NCBI GenBank assembly: GCA_964493075.1
Contig: CAZBNU010000032.1
Location: 1 to 28,129 of the forward strand
DNA from: SLFT01 sp964493075
Lineage (GTDB): Bacteria > Hydrogenedentota > Hydrogenedentia > Hydrogenedentales > CAITNO01
Reading direction: 5' to 3'
DNA length: 28,129 nt
Shown: positions 1 to 8,708 of the stretch, piece after piece
Numbering within the stretch: the first letter of the stretch is position 1
Layout of the letters: each line of letters begins with the position of its first letter
The notes under the pieces: generated by a model
Databases searched by the model: none
Seen by the model: only the letters and a program-made list of their open reading frames with translations
Told to the model about the DNA's origin: nothing
Position numbers and translations under genes: made by a program

Positions 1-116
1 GGGGACAGTTCCGCCGCCGGGCCTTTATGGTAAAAAACCGATCTCGCATAAAATCAGATGCCCATTATTCCCCCACGCAATAGTTGAAATTGCGGCGGGA
101 ACAGTCCCCATTTTTT
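1..116. repeat. Palindromic intergenic repeat, copy A
   Basis: The left arm (1-18, beginning GGGGACAGTTCC) is an imperfect inverted repeat of the right arm (92-109, ending GGAACAGTCCCC), and a T-run follows at 111-116. Its reverse complement aligns over almost its whole length with copy B at 21857-21973, including the central AATTTCAA and GGGAATAATG blocks, so this is a dispersed element and not a chance hairpin. The hairpin plus T-run could act as a terminator upstream of the polymerase gene. Similar GGGGAC-type palindromes elsewhere are associated with REP/RAYT systems, but no transposase is present here. The element may extend left of the window. Confidence 0.75.
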
Positions 117-172
117 CTTCGCGCTTACGTTTTCTTTATAGCGGTGGTTCGGAAATAAGGCACTCTATCGTC

Positions 173-3100
173 ATGTACAACCCCCTTGAGGTGCATAGCT
201 GCTACTCCATGTTGTCGGGTACGGCGTGGCCGCGCCAGTTGGTGGCGCGTGCTGTGGAGTATGATCTGAAAACACTGGCGCTGACCGATACGGACGGCTT
301 GTATGGCGCTGTGGAATTCTACGCAGCGGCACGTTCGGCAGGCGTCAAACCCATATTGGGTACACGTCTAGGTTCGTGTATCCTGCTGGCACGTGATCGG
401 CCAGGCTACAGCCACCTGTGCGACATCATCACGCAGATACGACTTGGCGACCTTGATGCGGCACAACTCGACCAATGGCCTTTTTCCTTTGACGCAAGCC
501 ATCTCGTCATACTCTGCGATGATATTCCCCTGTTGCAACGGCTTGTCCGTAAAGGGTTAACACCTCATGCGGCCATCGCCCATCACGGTGGGGCGAAATC
601 GCGGCAGCATGCGGAAACGCTGCTTCATGCCGCCCACGCCTTGGGCATCCGTGCCGCGGCGACAGCGCCGGTATACTTCCTGAACAAAGAGGACTATCAC
701 ACCCATCGCATCCTCGCCGCCATCCAGCGGAACACCACCGAGGCGGCATTACCGCCGGAGGCAACGGCGTCCCCCCACGCCTGGTTTCGCCCGCCGGAAC
801 AGATGGAGCGACTGTACGGGCACTGGCCGGAAACATTGGACAATGCCGCATGGATTGCAGAAGAGTGCAACCTGGAACTGTCGCTGGGCACGCCGTTGTT
901 CCCGAAAATCACGCTGCAGGATGATGAAACGCCCTTCTCGTGGTTGTGGAAGAAAACCTTTGAAGGACTGCACCGCCGGTACAAGCCTTTAACACCCATA
1001 GTGCTGGATCGCGCCCATTATGAACTTGGCATCATCAACGAACTCGGCTTTGCGCCGTACTTTCTGATTGTGGCGGATATCGTCACCTTTGCGCAACACG
1101 AGGACATCCCGGTTGTGGGGCGCGGTTCGGCGGCAAACAGCATCGTGGCGTATGCGCTCGGCATCACCCGCGCCGATCCGCTTCGGCACAATCTGTATTT
1201 TGAGCGTTTCCTGAACCGCGCCCGTCGGGACACGCCGGACATTGACCTAGACATTTGCTGGCGGGGGCGCGACCGTGTGATTGGCTACGTGTACGAGCGG
1301 TTCGGCAAGGACCGAGTCGCCATGATCTGTACGCAGAATACCTTTCAGGCGCGCTCTGCGGTACGGGAAACAGCGAAGGCGCTGGGATTTACCGAACGGG
1401 ACATTGCACCCATCACCCGTGCACTGCCCCACTACGGAGCGGAGGACCTGCGGCTGATCATTGAAACCCTGCCGGAATGCCGGAACCTGCGTCCCGAAGA
1501 AGAACCGCTGAAGAGTATCATTGACATCAGCGAAAAAATTGCCGGACTGCCCCGCCACCTATCCATCCATGCGGGTGGCGTGTTGATTGCGCCGGAGCGC
1601 ATCACCCACTATACGCCCCTCGAAAAAGCATCCAAGGGCATTGTTATCACCCAGTACGACAAAGACCCCATCGAACAACTCGGCCTGGTGAAAATGGATT
1701 TGCTGGGACACCGCTCCCTGAGTGTAATCCACGATACTGTGGCTGCCATCCGCGCCACACGCGATCCGAACTTCGACATTGAAGCCATAGCCGATCCGGA
1801 CCCTGCCACGACGGCGCTGCTGCGCACAGGCAATACGGTCGGCTGCTTCCAGATTGAATCGCCCGCCATGCGCGGCCTGCTGCGTAAACTCGACGCATGT
1901 GACTGCAACACCGTCATCCAGGCCATCGCGCTGGTGCGGCCGGGCGCATCGGGCAGCGGCATGAAACAACACTTCATTGACCGTCATCACGGACGCGAAC
2001 CGGTGGACTATCTGCACCCCACCATGGAACAGGCATTGGGTGACACCTACGGCGTCATGATCTACCAAGAAGACGTGTTGAAGGTAGCGCACGCCGTCGC
2101 CGGCATGTCACTGGACGAGGCGGATGCCCTGCGCCGCGCCATGAGCAAAAAGCGGGGCGCACGGGAAATGGCGAGAAGTATGAAACGCTTTAGTGACGGT
2201 GCCACCGCCAACGGTGTTCCGGAAGAAACCGCCCGTGCGATATGGGAACTGATTGCCAACTTCGCCGCCTATGCGTACTGCAAGGCCCACGCCGCTACCT
2301 ACGGCGAACTCGCCTACCAGTGCGCCTATCTCAAGGCACACTACCCCGCCGAATTTTTCACGGCTGTGCTGGCGAACGGCGGCGGTTTCTACAGCACGCC
2401 CGTATATGCAGGTGAGGCGCGTAGGTGTGGTGTTCCGGTGTTGCCGCCCGATGTAAACCGCAGCGAATACAACCATGCTCAGGAGGGCGATGCCGTTCGC
2501 TGCGGGCTCGCGCAAGCCGCATCGCTGACGCAAAAAACCATACACACTCTCCTGGAAGCGCGTGCAGATAAACCTTTCAACGACCTGAATGACCTACTGG
2601 CGCGGGTACACATCGGCGCAAACGACGGCGAGGCCTTAAGCCAGTCCGGTGCATTGGACATCCTGCAAGACACAATACCCATGACGCGCCCCATGCAATC
2701 TTGGCGGTTGCGTGGCAGCCGGGAATCGTACAATACGCCGGTGCTTTTTGCCGCCGCAACAGGTCTTCCCATACTGCCCGACTACAGCGCCCGCAGAAAA
2801 GCGGAACTGGAATGGGAACGGCTGGGCATGCTGCTGTCCACCCATCCGTTGCGTTATCATGCCGCCTGCTGCCGTAAAAACGCCTTTATCGCAAGCAAAC
2901 ACCTCGCCGACTATGACGGCAAAGCCGTTGCCATGATCGGCATCGTCATTGCGGAACGCCGCCTGTCCCTGCGCAACGGCGAAGGCTGCATGAAGTTCCT
3001 GACACTGGAGGATATGTGGGGCGTATTTGAAGCGGTGCTGTTCCCCGAGTGCTACCGCCGATACGGCCACCTCCCCACTCCGGGCCGCGCACTCCTCTGT

Positions 3101-3193
3101 AACGGCAACGTGCAATGCGAACACAACGCGCCCACGCTTGTTGTGGAAAGTGTTGCGCTGCCAGGATCGATAACTTATCTTTCAGCCGTATAG
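173..3193 (+). CDS. DNA polymerase III alpha subunit, short DnaE/DnaE2 type (probably error-prone)
   Basis: Catalytic subunit of a C-family replicative or translesion DNA polymerase. At 1006 residues it is shorter than a main replicative DnaE (about 1160) and in the range of DnaE2/ImuC. The N-terminal PHP domain covers about residues 1-210 (HSCYSMLSG at 8-16, TDTDGLYG). The palm carries GRGSAANSIVAYALG and the PDIDLDI motif at 355-361, giving catalytic Asp358 and Asp360, with the third Asp509 in KMDLLG. A helix-hairpin-helix region near 780-830 and an OB fold near 920-1000 follow. The PHP HxH motif reads ExH (Glu6, His8), so PHP phosphoesterase or proofreading activity is doubtful. The start follows element A and has no strong Shine-Dalgarno. 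imuA, imuB and lexA are not in the window, so the translesion role is inferred from length and family resemblance. Confidence 0.9.
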   Translation: MYNPLEVHSCYSMLSGTAWPRQLVARAVEYDLKTLALTDTDGLYGAVEFYAAARSAGVKPILGTRLGSCILLARDRPGYSHLCDIITQIRLGDLDAAQLDQWPFSFDASHLVILCDDIPLLQRLVRKGLTPHAAIAHHGGAKSRQHAETLLHAAHALGIRAAATAPVYFLNKEDYHTHRILAAIQRNTTEAALPPEATASPHAWFRPPEQMERLYGHWPETLDNAAWIAEECNLELSLGTPLFPKITLQDDETPFSWLWKKTFEGLHRRYKPLTPIVLDRAHYELGIINELGFAPYFLIVADIVTFAQHEDIPVVGRGSAANSIVAYALGITRADPLRHNLYFERFLNRARRDTPDIDLDICWRGRDRVIGYVYERFGKDRVAMICTQNTFQARSAVRETAKALGFTERDIAPITRALPHYGAEDLRLIIETLPECRNLRPEEEPLKSIIDISEKIAGLPRHLSIHAGGVLIAPERITHYTPLEKASKGIVITQYDKDPIEQLGLVKMDLLGHRSLSVIHDTVAAIRATRDPNFDIEAIADPDPATTALLRTGNTVGCFQIESPAMRGLLRKLDACDCNTVIQAIALVRPGASGSGMKQHFIDRHHGREPVDYLHPTMEQALGDTYGVMIYQEDVLKVAHAVAGMSLDEADALRRAMSKKRGAREMARSMKRFSDGATANGVPEETARAIWELIANFAAYAYCKAHAATYGELAYQCAYLKAHYPAEFFTAVLANGGGFYSTPVYAGEARRCGVPVLPPDVNRSEYNHAQEGDAVRCGLAQAASLTQKTIHTLLEARADKPFNDLNDLLARVHIGANDGEALSQSGALDILQDTIPMTRPMQSWRLRGSRESYNTPVLFAAATGLPILPDYSARRKAELEWERLGMLLSTHPLRYHAACCRKNAFIASKHLADYDGKAVAMIGIVIAERRLSLRNGEGCMKFLTLEDMWGVFEAVLFPECYRRYGHLPTPGRALLCNGNVQCEHNAPTLVVESVALPGSITYLSAV

Positions 3194-3260
3194 CGTTTTT
3201 GTGTACAATACAGGCTGTAGGAAGTTGTTTCAGACAAATAACCGGAATGAACCTGGTAGT

Positions 3261-4031
3261 ATGCAACAGTATTACGATCAAGATATGCGGATGTCGTTTC
3301 AGATGCCCCGGGTAACCTGGGCGGTGCAGCGGTTAATCCTGCTGAACGCAGCCCTGTTTACGCTGCAACTGCTGCTCATGCCGCTTGAAGTGTGGCTGCA
3401 ATCGCCACAGATCTCGGTGCTGCACTGGTTCGGTTTTCATCCGGGAATGTTCTACAGGGGATTTGTCTGGACACCATTGACCTACCAGTTCCTCCATGGC
3501 GGGCTGATGCATCTGTTCATGAACATGCTATGGTTGTTTGTGTTCGGTCCAGAGGTGGAGCGTGTTCTGGGATCGCGGCAGTTCGTGCGCTTCTACCTGG
3601 CCTGTGGCGCGTTGGGCGTTCTGGCCACAGGGTTGCCTTACGTATTAACCGGCAAATACAGTACTGTCATCGGCGCCAGCGGCGCTACCATGGGCGTGCT
3701 GGTGGCCTTTGCCATGATTGATCCTGATCGTAAGTTCTACATGTTTCCCTTGCCGGTGCCGCTGACCGCGACCTGGCTGGTAATTCTGGTGGTACTGTTC
3801 AACATCATGGGGATGCGGGCCGGTGATCCGACTACATCCATTGCCACCCACTTCGGCGGCATGATCACCGGCGGCCTGCTGATGAAGGGAATCCCCATGT
3901 TTAATCAGTGGCGACGGAAACAAATGCTGTTCAAGGACCATCCCGGAAAATCCGATGTAAACGATTCAAAATCCGATGGCGGAATAGGCGAAGCGGTGGA
4001 CAACATCTTTCGATTCAAGGACAAATCATGA
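3261..4031 (+). CDS. Rhomboid family intramembrane serine protease
   Basis: Membrane protease that cleaves transmembrane segments of other proteins. The sequence shows about six hydrophobic helices, the L1-loop region with WTPLTYQFLHGGLMHL followed by NMLWLFVFG (rhomboid HxxxN surroundings), the catalytic GASGA motif with Ser140, and the partner His197 in ATHFGGMITGG. Numbering is from ATG 3261; an in-frame GTG at 3201 would add 20 polar residues that do not look conserved, so I prefer the ATG. The gene begins shortly after the polymerase stop and is followed 66 bp later by a small membrane J-domain gene, suggesting co-transcription. The substrate is unknown. The hydrophilic C-terminal tail of about 45 residues is not part of the core fold. 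Confidence 0.93.
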   Translation: MQQYYDQDMRMSFQMPRVTWAVQRLILLNAALFTLQLLLMPLEVWLQSPQISVLHWFGFHPGMFYRGFVWTPLTYQFLHGGLMHLFMNMLWLFVFGPEVERVLGSRQFVRFYLACGALGVLATGLPYVLTGKYSTVIGASGATMGVLVAFAMIDPDRKFYMFPLPVPLTATWLVILVVLFNIMGMRAGDPTTSIATHFGGMITGGLLMKGIPMFNQWRRKQMLFKDHPGKSDVNDSKSDGGIGEAVDNIFRFKDKS

Positions 4032-4097
4032 TACATGCAATGTTGACCTTAAACATTTGCCATTATCATTCAACTCTTATCATCAGGTAACTGAACT

Positions 4098-4421
4098 ATG
4101 CCCGGAATACAGGAATTTGTCATTATCGTACTCATCATACTCGTGTTGAGTATGACCGGACTATGGCCCCAGGTTATTCGGGCGCTGCGTGAACTGCGCG
4201 GCGAACACATCCCTGATCCACCGCCCGGACGAGGCAGCAAATCTGACATGGAGATGTGTTTCCGGATGATGGGACTCTCCCCTTCCGCATCCTGGGAAGA
4301 AATTGAGCGGGCCTATCGCGCCAAGGCGAAGATTCACCATCCCGACCGGGGCGGTGATGAAGATACCATGCGTGCGTTGAACGAAGCCTACAACAGACTC
4401 AAACAGATTAAGAAGCGATAG
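4098..4421 (+). CDS. Membrane-anchored J-domain protein with TatA-like N-terminus
   Basis: A 107-residue protein with two parts. Residues about 6-22 are a hydrophobic helix (EFVIIVLIILVLSM), then a short turn (TGLWP) and an amphipathic, basic helix (QVIRALRELRGE): the layout of TatA/TatB N-termini. Residues about 52-107 form a compact J domain with the diagnostic HPD triplet at 81-83 (HHPDRGGDED) and a C-terminal helix IV (NEAYNRLKQIKK). J domains stimulate the ATPase of DnaK-type chaperones, so this one would recruit DnaK to the membrane. It lacks Gly/Phe and zinc-finger regions. It sits between the rhomboid gene and a solute-binding lipoprotein. The TatA resemblance is by eye and may only reflect a generic membrane anchor. 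Confidence 0.85.
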   Translation: MPGIQEFVIIVLIILVLSMTGLWPQVIRALRELRGEHIPDPPPGRGSKSDMEMCFRMMGLSPSASWEEIERAYRAKAKIHHPDRGGDEDTMRALNEAYNRLKQIKKR

Positions 4422-4443
4422 CCGTCCATAAAAGGAGCCGATC

Positions 4444-5412
4444 ATGTTTAGCAGAACTTTATTAAGCCTCACGATCGCAACAACAGTCACCTTACTCACC
4501 AGTTGCAGCAAGCCTGCAGAAGCCCCGACAACGGATGCTTCCGAAAATGCTACACCAAAGGTATTCACCATTGGCATGAGCCAGTGCAATCTCGGCGAAC
4601 CCTGGCGTGTGCAGATGAATGCAGACATTGAGAAGGCCGCAGACGCGCAACCATCCATCAAGATGGTGTTCAAAGACGCCCAGAACCAAACCACCATCCA
4701 GCAGAACCATGTGCAGGAACTGGTGTCGCAGGGTGTTGACCTCATCATTGTGAGTCCGCTGGAAGCCGCGCCGCTAACAGGCCCCATTGCAGAAGCCTAC
4801 GAGAAGGGTATTCCGGTGATTGTGCTGGACCGCGCCGTGCTGGGCGACAAATTCACCATGTTTATCGGCGCCGACAACAAACTCATCGGCGAAGCCGCTG
4901 GCAAATGGGTACAGGAGAAATTGGGCGGCACGGGCAAGGTTGTGGAACTGAAGGGACTGATGACGAGCATCCCGGGTCAGGACCGCAATTCAGGGTTTCG
5001 CAAAGGCATTGAAGGCAGCAGCATTGAGGTTGTTTTCGAAGCGGATATGGGTTGGCTACAGCCAAATGCACAAAAGGAGATGGAATCCGCTCTGACGCGC
5101 TTCCCGGAAATAGACCTGGTGTATGCCCATAACGATCCCGGCGCCTACGGCGCATATCTGGCGGCGAAAGCGGCAGGACGGGAGCAAGATATCGTTTTTG
5201 TCGGCATAGACGGGCTTCCCCATGAGGGCATGGCGTATGTGGAACAGGGTATCCTCGACGTTACCTTTGAATACCCCACCGGCGGCAGCGAAGCCATTGA
5301 GAATGCACTTAAAATTCTCGCCGGGGAAGAGGTACCCAAACACCTTGTGCTGCCCTCCCGCTTCTATACCAAGGAAAACATCGCCAGCGGCGGTGAATGG
5401 CTGAATAAATAA
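4444..5412 (+). CDS. Sugar-type ABC transporter solute-binding lipoprotein (RbsB/YtfQ-like)
   Basis: Periplasmic-binding-protein type I fold of the ribose/galactose class. A good Shine-Dalgarno (AAAGGAG) precedes ATG 4444. The signal peptide ends in a lipobox LLTSC with Cys21 as the predicted lipidation site, followed by a polar linker. The mature part begins FTIGMSQCNLGEPWR, typical of the first beta strand and ligand loop, and contains VDLIIVSPLEAAPLTGPIAEAY, GIPVIVLDR, FIGADN, and near the end VFVGIDGLPHEGMAYVEQG and VTFEYPTGG. This resembles YtfQ-like (galactofuranose) or RbsB proteins; the actual ligand cannot be read from sequence. No permease or ATP-binding gene is adjacent, so it must use components encoded elsewhere or act as a sensor. 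It is 33 bp upstream of the propeller protein gene. Confidence 0.9.
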   Translation: MFSRTLLSLTIATTVTLLTSCSKPAEAPTTDASENATPKVFTIGMSQCNLGEPWRVQMNADIEKAADAQPSIKMVFKDAQNQTTIQQNHVQELVSQGVDLIIVSPLEAAPLTGPIAEAYEKGIPVIVLDRAVLGDKFTMFIGADNKLIGEAAGKWVQEKLGGTGKVVELKGLMTSIPGQDRNSGFRKGIEGSSIEVVFEADMGWLQPNAQKEMESALTRFPEIDLVYAHNDPGAYGAYLAAKAAGREQDIVFVGIDGLPHEGMAYVEQGILDVTFEYPTGGSEAIENALKILAGEEVPKHLVLPSRFYTKENIASGGEWLNK

Positions 5413-5445
5413 GCAATAAAAACAACCCTTTACAAGGAGAAACAG

Positions 5446-7620
5446 ATGCAGTCAGCAGCCACAACCCTGTTCGTCACCGGAATCTTAATCGCAGGAACTG
5501 CCTTCGCGGATGCCATCCCCCAAAAGATTGGTGCTTTCCAGCAGGAAATCGCAAAATCATTCACCAAAGCAGAAGGCCTGCCTGCCGATGATGTGCTGGC
5601 AGTTTATGCAAACAAGGACGCTGTCATGGCTGTTACAACGGCTGGGCTGGCACGCCTTGATGGCGACCAGTGGCAACCTATTGCCGGGAATCCCCCAGAG
5701 AAACTGGTGTTAGCGGAACAATACGGCAATCTGACACTGATGGCATTGCCGGAAGAAGAGGTTACAGCGGATGCCCTTGTGGTGCGCCAGGCTGCTGGCG
5801 ACGCTGATGCACCGGTTGCGCTGGCCACCGCTGACGGGCTGTATCTGCGTAATGATTCCGGCGCGTATGAAAAGGCGGTTGTGCAGGACGGCATGGGGCG
5901 GCAATGGGGCACCGACGATGTGCGCGGCGTGGCTGTGGACGCACAGGGACACCTGTGGTTTGCCACCCTTGCAGGCGCGGCATGCCGCGAGGCAGACGGC
6001 TGGAAGTTCTTCACGGGCCAGGAAGGCCTGCCGTACAATGATTTTACCTGCATGGCCGCTGGCGGCGACGGTGCGGTGTGGTTTGGCACCAAAATCGGCG
6101 CTATTCGGTACAAGGGCGGGCTGTGGCGCTACCGCCAGGGGAAACGCTGGCTGCCGGGCGACGAAGTGCGCGGCATGGTCGCCAACGAGGATGGAAGCGT
6201 CTGGATCGCCACGGATGGCGGTATCGGCTGGATTGGCTACCAGAATATGACGCTTGCCGAAAAAGCCGCTTTTTACGAAGACGAACTGGAAAAATATATT
6301 CGGCGCACACCCTATGGCTATGTGTCCGAAGTCAGACTGCCCAAAGCGGGCGACAAATCGGAAATCGTGCTGACGGACAGCGACAATGATGGGCTTTGGA
6401 CGTCCATGTACGGCGCGGGCGAGTGCTTTGCCTATGCCGCCACCAAAGACCCGCTCGCCAAAGATCGCGCGAAGCGCGCCTTTGAAGCGTTGCGCTTTCT
6501 GCAGACCGTCACACAGACCGGCGAACACAAACCGCCCAAGGGCTACGTGGCGCGCACGATTCTTCCCACAGACGGCCCGGACCCCAATGAAGGACGCCTG
6601 GAAAGCGACAAGCAGCACCGCGAGCAACAGGATGCCCTCTGGAAACTCTATGAGCCGCGCTGGCCGAAAAGCGGCGACGGAAAATGGTATTGGAAAAGCG
6701 ACACCAGTTCCGACGAACTGGACGGCCATTATTTCTTCTATCCCGCCTATTATGACCTGGTCGCCGATACGGACGCGGAAAAGGAACGAGTGCGCGAGGT
6801 AGTGCGCGACCTGACAGACCACCTCATTGAACATGATTTCAACCTGGTGGATATTGACGGCACACCCACGCGCTGGTCTATTTACAATCCTGATTCGCTG
6901 AACAACGACAAGAACTGGTGGCCGGAGCGCGGCCTGAAATCGTTGAGCATGTTGTCGTACCTGGCGGTGGCGGAACACATGACCGGCGACGCGAAGTATG
7001 GCGAAATCAGCAAGGAACTCCAGGAGAAGCATCATTTCCGCACGAACGCCATGATTTACAAGATTCATTTCGGACCCGGGTCGGGAAACCAGTCTGACGA
7101 CGAGATGGCATTCATGTGCTACTATAACCTGATGAAGTATTCCACAGATGAGGCGTTGAAGGATATGGTTCACTACTCCTTCTATTCCGCCTGGACCAAC
7201 GAACAACCGGAGCAGAATCCCTTATTCAACTTCATGTATGCCGCCTTTGGCATTGACGTGGAACACACGAACCCTTGGGGCACCCATGATGTTTCCATCT
7301 GGCCGGGTTGGCTTGATGATTCTGTAGAAACGCTGCTGGACTTCCCGCTGGACCGCGTGGGCTGGGGACACCTTAACAGCCACCGCATTGATCTGTTGCT
7401 GCTGCCACCCCAACAGGCGTCCGAACCCTATGACGATCGGCGTTATGACCGTGGCTACAGGAATAACGGAAAAACGCTACCCGTATCGGAGCGCTTCTTC
7501 CATCATTGGAATACCGATCCCTGGACTCTCAATTACGGCGGTGGCGGCCACAGCCTCGGCAGTGGCACGGTGTTTCTGCTGCCCTATTACATGGGGCTTT
7601 ACCACGGGTTTATTGAATAG
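5446..7620 (+). CDS. Secreted beta-propeller plus all-alpha (hairpin-barrel-like) protein of unknown activity
   Basis: A Shine-Dalgarno (AAGGAG) lies before ATG 5446. Residues 1-22 form a signal peptide ending AFA. Residues about 40-270 hold several blades like two-component-regulator propellers, for example DDVRGVAVDAQGHLWFAT, GAVWFGTKIGAIRY and GSVWIATDGGIGWI. From about 275 on the protein is mostly helical with conserved-looking acidic/aromatic motifs (SDNDGLWTSMYGAGE near 311, DTSSDELDGHYFFYP near 418, NNDKNWWPERGLKSL) reminiscent of six-hairpin glycosidase-type alpha barrels. I recall the same propeller/helical pairing in acidobacterial and planctomycete secreted proteins, but no function. 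There is no kinase or transmembrane helix after the propeller, so this is not a membrane sensor. Position after a sugar-binding lipoprotein and before a glycosidase suggests glycan handling (inference). Confidence 0.85.
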   Translation: MQSAATTLFVTGILIAGTAFADAIPQKIGAFQQEIAKSFTKAEGLPADDVLAVYANKDAVMAVTTAGLARLDGDQWQPIAGNPPEKLVLAEQYGNLTLMALPEEEVTADALVVRQAAGDADAPVALATADGLYLRNDSGAYEKAVVQDGMGRQWGTDDVRGVAVDAQGHLWFATLAGAACREADGWKFFTGQEGLPYNDFTCMAAGGDGAVWFGTKIGAIRYKGGLWRYRQGKRWLPGDEVRGMVANEDGSVWIATDGGIGWIGYQNMTLAEKAAFYEDELEKYIRRTPYGYVSEVRLPKAGDKSEIVLTDSDNDGLWTSMYGAGECFAYAATKDPLAKDRAKRAFEALRFLQTVTQTGEHKPPKGYVARTILPTDGPDPNEGRLESDKQHREQQDALWKLYEPRWPKSGDGKWYWKSDTSSDELDGHYFFYPAYYDLVADTDAEKERVREVVRDLTDHLIEHDFNLVDIDGTPTRWSIYNPDSLNNDKNWWPERGLKSLSMLSYLAVAEHMTGDAKYGEISKELQEKHHFRTNAMIYKIHFGPGSGNQSDDEMAFMCYYNLMKYSTDEALKDMVHYSFYSAWTNEQPEQNPLFNFMYAAFGIDVEHTNPWGTHDVSIWPGWLDDSVETLLDFPLDRVGWGHLNSHRIDLLLLPPQQASEPYDDRRYDRGYRNNGKTLPVSERFFHHWNTDPWTLNYGGGGHSLGSGTVFLLPYYMGLYHGFIE

Positions 7621-7644
7621 CCCGTATTGCCTGATATCGTTTTT

Positions 7645-7685
7645 GTCTGTCGGACAAGTCCGACATGTCTGACTTGTCTGACAGA
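7645..7685. repeat. 9-bp-period array with dyad symmetry (GTCTGTCGG ACAAGTCCG type)
   Basis: Consecutive 9-mers GTCTGTCGG, ACAAGTCCG, ACATGTCTG, ACTTGTCTG, then ACAG. The outer parts (7646-7660 and 7671-7685) are also inverted repeats with one mismatch around a 10-nt loop, followed by TTTTA, so transcribed RNA could fold into a hairpin and might end the upstream transcript. It lies between the propeller gene stop and the glycosidase start. Confidence 0.65.
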
Positions 7686-7693
7686 TTTTACTT

Positions 7694-8626
7694 ATGCACA
7701 GGGACATTACTTTCATGCATTGTTTCGATATCTTGCGATTTCGTGGCAACATCGCAGGCATCCGTTTCTTGCTTGCCTTTGTTGCTTTATTCTTTCATAG
7801 TATCAGTGTTATTGCCGCTGAACCGGACGCATCACCCTTCCCCGGAGTTTCCTATGTTTGTTGGAAAAAGCCCGCTCCTGAGCCGCAGGTGGCCCATATT
7901 GTTTTAATCGCGCTGGATACGCCCGGGCTGCGGTTTGCCACCACACCGTCCAATGGGGCCGACCATCCCCGCGAAACCTGGTGCGAGACCACGTACGATT
8001 TTGTAAAGAACACCGGGGCGCAAATTGGCATCAATGGCAATTATTTTATTTACGACAAGGAAATGCACACCGAACTCATCGGACTTGCGGTTTCAGATGG
8101 GACTGTTGTTTCTCCCTGGGATAAGAGCTTGTCGCGCTATGGTCTGAACATTTCCAAGGATAACAGGGTTGTGTTTGTGGAACGCCCCGAAAATGCTGAA
8201 GGAACCACTGTTACAAAACCTGATACAGAATTATACAATGCCGTCAGTGGGCGTCCCATGCTGCTCCGTGACGGGAAGATTCTGGTGGAAGCGGAGGGCG
8301 GGGAGCGCCATCCTCGAACGGGTGTCGGCCTCACCGGGGACAACGAGATGATGCTCTTTGTGGTGGATGGACGGCAACCAAGCCACAGTGTGGGCATGAC
8401 CTTTCACGAGATGGCAACAGTGATGCTTGAACATGGGGCGGTGAATGCGCTGGCACTGGACGGCGGCGGGTCAAGCACGCTTGTCCTGGCAGACCCCGAA
8501 CCCCGTGTGGTGAATGTGCCTATGCTGGCAGAACTTCCAGTGGACGTGGGGCTCCAATCACCGGGTATGGAACGTCCGAACGGCAATAACCTGGCGGTGT
8601 TTGTGCCTATGGGAAGAGATGAATAA
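7694..8626 (+). CDS. Secreted phosphodiester glycosidase (NAGPA/DUF2233 domain)
   Basis: Member of the family of the mammalian uncovering enzyme (N-acetylglucosamine-1-phosphodiester alpha-N-acetylglucosaminidase), which hydrolyses sugar-phosphodiester bonds. The N-terminus has a hydrophobic signal segment (about residues 22-38, ending VIAAEP), so the protein should be exported. Family motifs include GAQIGINGNYF, a NAVSGRPMLLRDGK segment, HPRTGVGLTGDNEMMLFVVDGRQ, MTFHEMATVMLEHGAVNALALDGGGSSTLVL (DGGGSST at 256-262) and the C-terminal PNGNNLAVF. Two in-frame ATGs are possible, 7694 and 7715; neither has a strong ribosome-binding site, and the second places the basic region nearer the hydrophobic core. 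Natural substrates of bacterial members are mostly unknown; envelope or polysaccharide phosphodiesters are plausible. Confidence 0.88.
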   Translation: MHRDITFMHCFDILRFRGNIAGIRFLLAFVALFFHSISVIAAEPDASPFPGVSYVCWKKPAPEPQVAHIVLIALDTPGLRFATTPSNGADHPRETWCETTYDFVKNTGAQIGINGNYFIYDKEMHTELIGLAVSDGTVVSPWDKSLSRYGLNISKDNRVVFVERPENAEGTTVTKPDTELYNAVSGRPMLLRDGKILVEAEGGERHPRTGVGLTGDNEMMLFVVDGRQPSHSVGMTFHEMATVMLEHGAVNALALDGGGSSTLVLADPEPRVVNVPMLAELPVDVGLQSPGMERPNGNNLAVFVPMGRDE

Positions 8627-8637
8627 CCACCGCATAG

Positions 8638-8673
8638 ATGGACAATATGGATTCGATAGACAGGATGGACGCA
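8638..8673. repeat. 9-bp-period array (ATGGACAAT type)
   Basis: Four consecutive degenerate 9-mers: ATGGACAAT, ATGGATTCG, ATAGACAGG, ATGGACGCA. They occupy the short space between two convergent genes. Confidence 0.55.
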
Positions 8674-8708
8674 CGTGATGCTTGTCTACACTGTTTGCTT
8701 AGCTGTTT

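Noticed and set aside
5710..7206. 498-residue open frame on the minus strand
   Set aside because: Lies fully antisense to the propeller gene, which has a ribosome-binding site, signal peptide and family motifs; composition reflects mirrored codon bias.
7646..7685. Clear Rho-independent terminator after the propeller gene
   Set aside because: Stem is present but moderately AT-containing and the following T-run is short; kept as a repeat with only possible terminator function.
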